From a bacterium (GTDB lineage Bacteria; Elusimicrobiota; Elusimicrobia; Elusimicrobiales; UBA9959), in assembly GCA_021845705.1 (NCBI GenBank), contig JAJZVJ010000056.1, positions 1 through 9,865 on the forward strand: DNA of 9,865 nucleotides, written 5' to 3'. This document shows positions 6,169 to 9,865 of this stretch, piece by piece (position 1 is the stretch's first letter; each line of letters begins with the position of its first letter). The notes beneath the pieces were generated by a model. That model was not told where the DNA came from, searched no databases, and was given only the letters and a program-made list of their open reading frames with translations. The translations under genes were made by a program, and so were the position numbers.

Positions 6169-7718
6169 TTATAATCTTTCAGGAATTTTCCCCAGACATG
6201 CCCGCCGGTGTTGAAGCCGGCGATAATAGGGTCTACTATGCGCGCCGCGCCGTCCACTATGTCCAGCGGCGGATGGAAGCGCTGCTCTTTGGTCTTGCGC
6301 TCGGCTATGTGCGCCGGGTCCTCGTCCGTCACCCAGCCGGTGTCCACGGCGTTCATGTGGATTCCGTCCGCCTGGTAATCGGCGGCCGACGTGCGGGTCA
6401 TCATATTGAGCGCGGCCTTGGCCATGTTGGTGTGGGGGTGCCGGGTGGTCTTGAACTTGCGGTAGAACTGCCCTTCCACCGCCGAGACGTTAACAATGTG
6501 TTTGTCTCGTTCGGGCGTGCGCAGCATAAGGGGCTTCAGCCGCGCGTTAAGGATGAACGGGGCGATAGCGTTGACGAGCTGCACTTCCAGCAGCTCCACG
6601 GCCGGAACCTCGGCCATAAGCAGGCGCCAGGAATTGCGTTCCCGCAGGTCCACCTGCTGCAGGTCCTGGTCCAGCCTGCCTTCCGGGAACAGGGCTTTCT
6701 GCGCCTCGGTCTCTTCCGGCAAAAGGACGACCTGCGACAGGGCCGCCGGGTGCGCCAGCCCGGCCACCCGCGAAAGGCCCGGGGCCGGCGCGGCGGCAAG
6801 AGCGGCCGTTCCCGCCGGTCCGCTCTCGGGCAGAATATGGTAACCGCGCAGGCCCTCGTAAGCGCCCAGCAGTTCGCGCGCCTGCCCGGGCATTTCGCGC
6901 AGCGGGCCCTGCTCGCGCTCCATCATGTGCCTGTAAAAATCCGGCGGCCGCCGCACGGTCTGGCAGGCATTGTTGATGATAAAATCCAGGCGCCGGCGCG
7001 TGGCCAGCAAATGTCGGCAGAACGCCTCCACGCTGGGAGTGTGGCGCAGGTCAAGCCCGAAGATCTCCAGGCGGTTTCCCCAGTCCTTAAAATCCGGCTC
7101 CCCCGCGTAGCGCGCGGCCGCGTCACGCGGAAAACGGGTGGTGACGGTCAGGTGCGCCCCGGCCCGGAGCAGCTTTATCCCTGCCTGGTAGCCTATTTTC
7201 ACGCGGCCGCCGGTGAGGAGAGCCGCCCTCCCCCGCAGGTCCGCGGTCTCGGTGCGCTTGCGGAAATTCTCCTCCGCGCAGGGCGGGCAGAGCTGGTCGT
7301 AGAAGTGATGGATCTTTGTGTAGTTCCGTTTGCAGATATAGCAGTTCTGCTCCTCCCGCGGTTCGCGGAAATCCGGATCGTTCTCTATTTCTTTCTGTTC
7401 AAAGCCGGCCGGGGGGTAAGCGTTGGGCGTGGTAAAGACGGTCTGGCGGCGCAGCTTGCGGATGCCGGTCCTGTTCAGGGCGCCCTCGGCCAGTTCGGTC
7501 CTGGCGGCCTTTCTCTGGCGGGCGTATTCCTTTAAGAGCTGCCGGCGCGCGCGGGCGTCGGGCCTGGAGACCAGGCCGGCAGCGGAGAGCAGGCGGTTGC
7601 GTTCGGCTTCGCCGATGCCGGAGAGCAGCGCGCGGTCGCCGGCGACGGCTTCAAGCAGCTCCGCGGCAGCCTGTATCCGTTCCTTTAGTTCCGCGGTGGT
7701 ATATTCGTTGTCGTTCAT
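6153..7718 (-). CDS. Atypical SDR-fold oxidoreductase-like protein with four-cysteine putative zinc site
   Basis: A 521-residue protein in three parts. Residues 1-115 are charged and largely helical with no recognised domain. Residues 124-150 carry CYIC (126-129) and CPPC (144-147), a probable zinc-ribbon-like knuckle with His137 and His138 between. Residues 160-521 form a short-chain dehydrogenase/reductase Rossmann fold: TGGRVKIG (169-176) at the nucleotide-binding turn, with Lys174 in place of the usual Gly; D222 and L223 after beta-3; INNAC (248-252) in place of NNAG; Ser412 in NVSAVEG; and TNMAK (430-434). The last aligns with YxxxK, but Thr430 replaces the catalytic Tyr, while Lys434 is kept. 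The spacing from NNAC to Ser412 is about 160 residues against about 50 usually, so about 110 residues (roughly 260-370, Leu/Ala/Glu-rich) are inserted. PG-motif equivalent: DTGWVTDE (459-466). I recall similar cysteine-bearing SDR-like proteins in other bacteria, but no function. The start is supported by GGAG 10 nt upstream and an exact TATAAT. Confidence 0.8.
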   Translation of the reverse strand: MNDNEYTTAELKERIQAAAELLEAVAGDRALLSGIGEAERNRLLSAAGLVSRPDARARRQLLKEYARQRKAARTELAEGALNRTGIRKLRRQTVFTTPNAYPPAGFEQKEIENDPDFREPREEQNCYICKRNYTKIHHFYDQLCPPCAEENFRKRTETADLRGRAALLTGGRVKIGYQAGIKLLRAGAHLTVTTRFPRDAAARYAGEPDFKDWGNRLEIFGLDLRHTPSVEAFCRHLLATRRRLDFIINNACQTVRRPPDFYRHMMEREQGPLREMPGQARELLGAYEGLRGYHILPESGPAGTAALAAAPAPGLSRVAGLAHPAALSQVVLLPEETEAQKALFPEGRLDQDLQQVDLRERNSWRLLMAEVPAVELLEVQLVNAIAPFILNARLKPLMLRTPERDKHIVNVSAVEGQFYRKFKTTRHPHTNMAKAALNMMTRTSAADYQADGIHMNAVDTGWVTDEDPAHIAERKTKEQRFHPPLDIVDGAARIVDPIIAGFNTGGHVWGKFLKDYKPADW

Positions 7719-7741
7719 TGGTGATAGTCTCCGCCGTAACT

Positions 7742-7747
7742 ATTATA
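7742..7747 (-). promoter_or_regulatory. -10 element upstream of the SDR-like gene
   Basis: Read on the minus strand this is an exact TATAAT, 23 bp before the ATG. It places the transcript start near 7735, with GGAG inside the short leader. No -35 match is found at 16-18 bp, so only the -10 box is called. Confidence 0.45.
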
Positions 7748-7812
7748 TCTATAAAACGGCCCCGGCGCGGGGCGGGATATAGCCGGGGAAGAAGTCGGGG
7801 GAACGGCCGTAA

Positions 7813-7864
7813 CCGCGTTTAAGCCTTTTGGTGCGGGCGGATATTTATTAGAATTTAAACGCGG
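7813..7864. promoter_or_regulatory. Inverted repeat in the SDR/pgm divergent intergenic region
   Basis: CCGCGTTTAA (7813-7822) and TTAAACGCGG (7855-7864) are perfect 10-bp reverse complements separated by 32 bp of AT-richer DNA. A weak -10-like TAGAAT (7849-7854), 17 bp after TTTTGG (7826-7831), sits between the arms. The arrangement suits a paired operator or a looped leader, but no regulator can be named. Confidence 0.35.
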
Positions 7865-7893
7865 GCCTGAGCCGCGCAGATAAGGGGACCAAA

Positions 7894-9528
7894 ATGCCGA
7901 TAAGCGAATATGCCGGGAAAACTCTGCCCAAGGAGAAGCTTGCGGATATACCGAAACTTCTTACCGCCTATTATAAAGAAGTTCCGGACCCCGCCGAGCC
8001 CTCGCAGCGCGTCTCTTTCGGGACCTCCGGGCACCGGGGCAGTTCGCTGCTGCGGTCGTTCAATGAGCGGCACATCCTCGCGGTGACCCAGGCTATCTGC
8101 CAGTACCGCAAAACCGCCGGGATAACCGGCCCGCTGTTCATAGGCATGGACACGCACGCCCTCTCCGTGCCGGCCCTGGAGACGGCTCTTGAGGTCCTGG
8201 CCGCCAACGGCGTGCACGTAATGATAGACGCGGATAACGGCTACACGCCCACGCCGGCCCTGTCGCGCGCGATACTGGCCCATAACACCGGCCGCGCCGG
8301 CGGCCTTGCTGATGGCATTCTTATAACGCCTTCCCATAACCCGCCCACCGACGGCGGCTTCAAGTACAACCCGCCAAGCGGCGGCCCCGCCGGCCCGGAG
8401 ATAACCGGCCAGGTGCAGAAACTGGCGAACGAGATGCTGGAAAACGGGCTTGCCGGGGTGAAACGGATGCCGCTGGCTTCCGCCCTGAATTCCCACACCA
8501 CGCGCCGCTATGACTATACCGGGGAATATGTCCGCGGCCTGGCCGGCGTGATAAACATGGACGTCATCCGCGCTTCCGGCATTAAAATGGGCGCGGACCC
8601 GCTGGGCGGCGCCGGCGTTAAGTACTGGGGCAGGATAGCGGAGCTTTACGGAGTCAATCTAACCGTGGTCAGCGACGTTGTGGATAAAGCCTTCTCCTTC
8701 ATGACGGCCGACTGGGACGGCAAGATACGGATGGACCCTTCTTCGGTCTACGCGATGCAGCGGCTCATCGGCCTGAAGGACCGCTTCGATATCGCCTTCG
8801 GCTGCGACACGGACTACGACCGCCACGGGATCGTTACCCGCGCCGGACTGATGCCGCCCAATCACTTCCTGTCCGCGGCGATATATTACCTGTTCCAGAA
8901 CCGGCCGCGCTGGCGCGCGGACGCCGCGGTGGGCAAGACGGTGGTCTCCAGCTCCATGATAGACCGCGTTACGGCCGGCCTGGGGCGGCGGTTGAGCGAG
9001 GTCCCGGTTGGGTTCAAATGGTTCGTGGACGGCCTTCTGGACGGGAGCTACGGTTTTGGCGGGGAGGAAAGCGCCGGGGCCTCGTTCCTGCGCTTCGACG
9101 GCGGACCCTGGAGCACGGACAAGGACGGTATAATAATGGCGCTGCTTTCGGCCGAGATCACGGCCAAAACGGGGAAGGACCCGGCGCAGGTTTATAAAGA
9201 CCTGGAGGGGAAATACGGGGAGTTCTTCTACCGCAGGCAGGACGCGCCCGCCACCGAGGCCATGAAGAAGCTGCTTAAGACGCTCACCCCCGAGCGGGTG
9301 AGGGCTAAAGAGCTGGCGGGGGAGAAAATAGAGGCCGTGCTTACCCGCGCGCCGGCCAATAACGAGCCGATAGGCGGCCTGAAAGTGCTGACCGGCGGCG
9401 GCTGGTTCGCCGCGCGCCCCTCCGGCACGGAGGACGTCTTCAAGATCTACGCCGAAAGCTTCCGCTCCCCGGACCACCTGGCCGACATCTTCAAAGAAGC
9501 CGAAACCCTGATAAAATCCCTTTCATAA
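7894..9528 (+). CDS. pgm: Phosphoglucomutase (alpha-D-glucose-specific)
   Basis: This 544-residue cytoplasmic enzyme interconverts glucose-1-phosphate and glucose-6-phosphate, linking glycogen and UDP-glucose synthesis to glycolysis. Length and order of motifs match E. coli Pgm (546 aa). Phosphoserine loop: TPSHNPP (145-151) with Ser147. Mg2+ loop: DTDYDRH (305-311). Sugar-recognition loop: GEESAG (390-395). Phosphate-binding loop: RPSGTED (508-514) in the C-terminal TBP-like domain. The N-terminal FGTSGHRG (42-49) is also typical of this branch. The ATG is fixed by a good Shine-Dalgarno, AAGGGG six bases upstream. All catalytic elements are intact. It is divergent from the SDR-like gene, with a 175-bp shared upstream region, and no other sugar-nucleotide gene is beside it. 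No intrinsic terminator is seen; the stop codon abuts a pair of direct repeats. Confidence 0.96.
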   Translation: MPISEYAGKTLPKEKLADIPKLLTAYYKEVPDPAEPSQRVSFGTSGHRGSSLLRSFNERHILAVTQAICQYRKTAGITGPLFIGMDTHALSVPALETALEVLAANGVHVMIDADNGYTPTPALSRAILAHNTGRAGGLADGILITPSHNPPTDGGFKYNPPSGGPAGPEITGQVQKLANEMLENGLAGVKRMPLASALNSHTTRRYDYTGEYVRGLAGVINMDVIRASGIKMGADPLGGAGVKYWGRIAELYGVNLTVVSDVVDKAFSFMTADWDGKIRMDPSSVYAMQRLIGLKDRFDIAFGCDTDYDRHGIVTRAGLMPPNHFLSAAIYYLFQNRPRWRADAAVGKTVVSSSMIDRVTAGLGRRLSEVPVGFKWFVDGLLDGSYGFGGEESAGASFLRFDGGPWSTDKDGIIMALLSAEITAKTGKDPAQVYKDLEGKYGEFFYRRQDAPATEAMKKLLKTLTPERVRAKELAGEKIEAVLTRAPANNEPIGGLKVLTGGGWFAARPSGTEDVFKIYAESFRSPDHLADIFKEAETLIKSLS

Positions 9529-9529
9529 A

Positions 9530-9595
9530 AAAAGGGGACAGGCTGCTTTATTCCGGGCTGGTTTACTTCGGAGATAAAAGGGGACAGGCTGCTTT
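9530..9595. repeat. Pair of 20-bp direct repeats after pgm
   Basis: The same 20 bases, AAAAGGGGACAGGCTGCTTT, occur at 9530-9549 and 9576-9595, with starts 46 bp apart and a 26-bp spacer. Each unit can close a short A4G/CT3-4 stem. The spacer carries TCCG (9552) and CGGA (9569) as a possible stem. From memory, closely similar GGGGACAGGCT sequences flanked by A and T runs are scattered in many bacterial genomes near IS200-like (Y1/RAYT) transposases; this is recall, not a search result. The first copy begins two bases after the last sense codon's stop T, so pgm may run into it. Confidence 0.8.
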
Positions 9596-9609
9596 TTTAA
9601 GGACTAAAT

Positions 9610-9747
9610 ATGTGGAGAAGCCTGGCTATAAGCGCCCTGTCTTTCCCTTTTTCCCTGCTGGCTTTTTTTATCGGCTGGGCTGCCAGGGACGTGCGGTTCG
9701 GCCTGCTGGCCGGGGCCGTCATTTTTACGGGGTTCTTTCTAGTGTAG
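9610..9747 (+). CDS. Small hydrophobic membrane protein, possibly truncated by an IS
   Basis: A 45-codon ORF begins at ATG 9610 after a good Shine-Dalgarno (AAGGA at 9599-9603, spacer 6). It encodes two hydrophobic segments (about residues 4-25 and 30-45) joined by a short charged turn, ARDVR, so a small integral membrane hairpin is predicted. Its stop TAG (9745-9747) is directly followed by TGTCTC, which looks like an insertion-sequence end. The second segment is cut at about 16 residues, so the ORF may be the front of a longer gene. No family recognised. Confidence 0.5.
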   Translation: MWRSLAISALSFPFSLLAFFIGWAARDVRFGLLAGAVIFTGFFLV

Positions 9748-9865
9748 TGTCTCATAAATAACTGGACAACTACTTTTTCCTTTTTCTCCTGCGCGGCACA
9801 GTGCAGCCTGGTTGGATCTGTTCCAAGGTTTGGCGGCAGCGCGAGAGCTTTTCAACGATCGATTC
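9748..9865. mobile_element. Probable end of an insertion sequence (continues beyond window)
   Basis: The segment begins TGTCTCATAAATAACTGG and continues ACA, reminiscent of IS481/IS3-type ends that contain a CTGGACA or TTGGACA core. It is followed 22 bp inward by the stop codon of a minus-strand frame that stays open to the window edge. That spacing (terminal repeat, then transposase stop codon) is typical. Family assignment is a guess, and the other end is not visible. Confidence 0.45.
9770..9865 (-). CDS. C-terminal fragment of a probable transposase
   Basis: The minus-strand frame is open from the window edge for 31 codons and stops with TAG at 9772-9770. It encodes a segment with a helix-like piece (EKLSRCRQTLEQI) and a very basic tail (PRRRKRKK). 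Such a basic end next to a putative terminal repeat fits an IS transposase, but too little is visible to name the family or exclude another gene. Confidence 0.4.
   Translation of the reverse strand, partial: ESIVEKLSRCRQTLEQIQPGCTVPRRRKRKK

Noticed and set aside
6198..7535. 445-codon plus-strand open frame opposite the SDR gene
   Set aside because: It is an antisense shadow: His/Arg/Gly-rich translation with no domain, while the minus strand carries clear SDR motifs.
8659..9477. 272-codon minus-strand open frame inside pgm
   Set aside because: It is an antisense shadow of an unambiguous phosphoglucomutase gene with all motifs intact.

Overview
The window reads as chromosomal DNA from a GC-rich free-living bacterium. 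The genes carry many G/C third positions but also frequent ATA (Ile) and AGG (Arg) codons. Signal peptides on three proteins, a periplasmic-type 5'-nucleotidase and a secreted muramidase-like enzyme suggest a diderm cell. No marker gene fixes the phylum. My guess from overall feel is a deep-branching lineage such as Elusimicrobiota, held at low confidence.

Layout: the 3' end of gyrA (2-721) closes with a strong intrinsic terminator. Next come a YhgN-type MarC membrane protein (854-1453) and a secreted alpha/beta hydrolase that carries two EF-hands and is broken by a frameshift near its end (1631-2754). A nested inverted repeat (2837-2909) precedes a secreted protein with a phage-lambda-endolysin-like GH104 domain (2975-3895). 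From 3896 to 4559 there is no credible protein gene. This stretch holds a near-perfect promoter with an AT-rich upstream element, about 385 nt of extremely A-poor, hairpin-rich sequence ending in an intrinsic terminator (a candidate structured RNA gene that I do not recognise), and a separate 127-nt cloverleaf-like inverted repeat. A secreted 5'-nucleotidase (4560-6131) converges on an unusual SDR-fold protein with a four-cysteine putative zinc site and no catalytic tyrosine (7718-6153, minus strand). Across a short divergent intergenic region lies phosphoglucomutase pgm (7894-9528). The right edge holds two 20-bp direct repeats, a 45-codon membrane ORF and what looks like the end of an insertion sequence with the C-terminus of its transposase.

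The protein genes are mostly single transcription units with their own upstream regions, not a pathway operon. The only loose theme is the envelope or periplasm: MarC-like protein, secreted hydrolase, GH104 enzyme and nucleotidase. The strongest candidate for something undescribed is the A-depleted RNA gene at about 3969-4354, with the adjacent cloverleaf element second.
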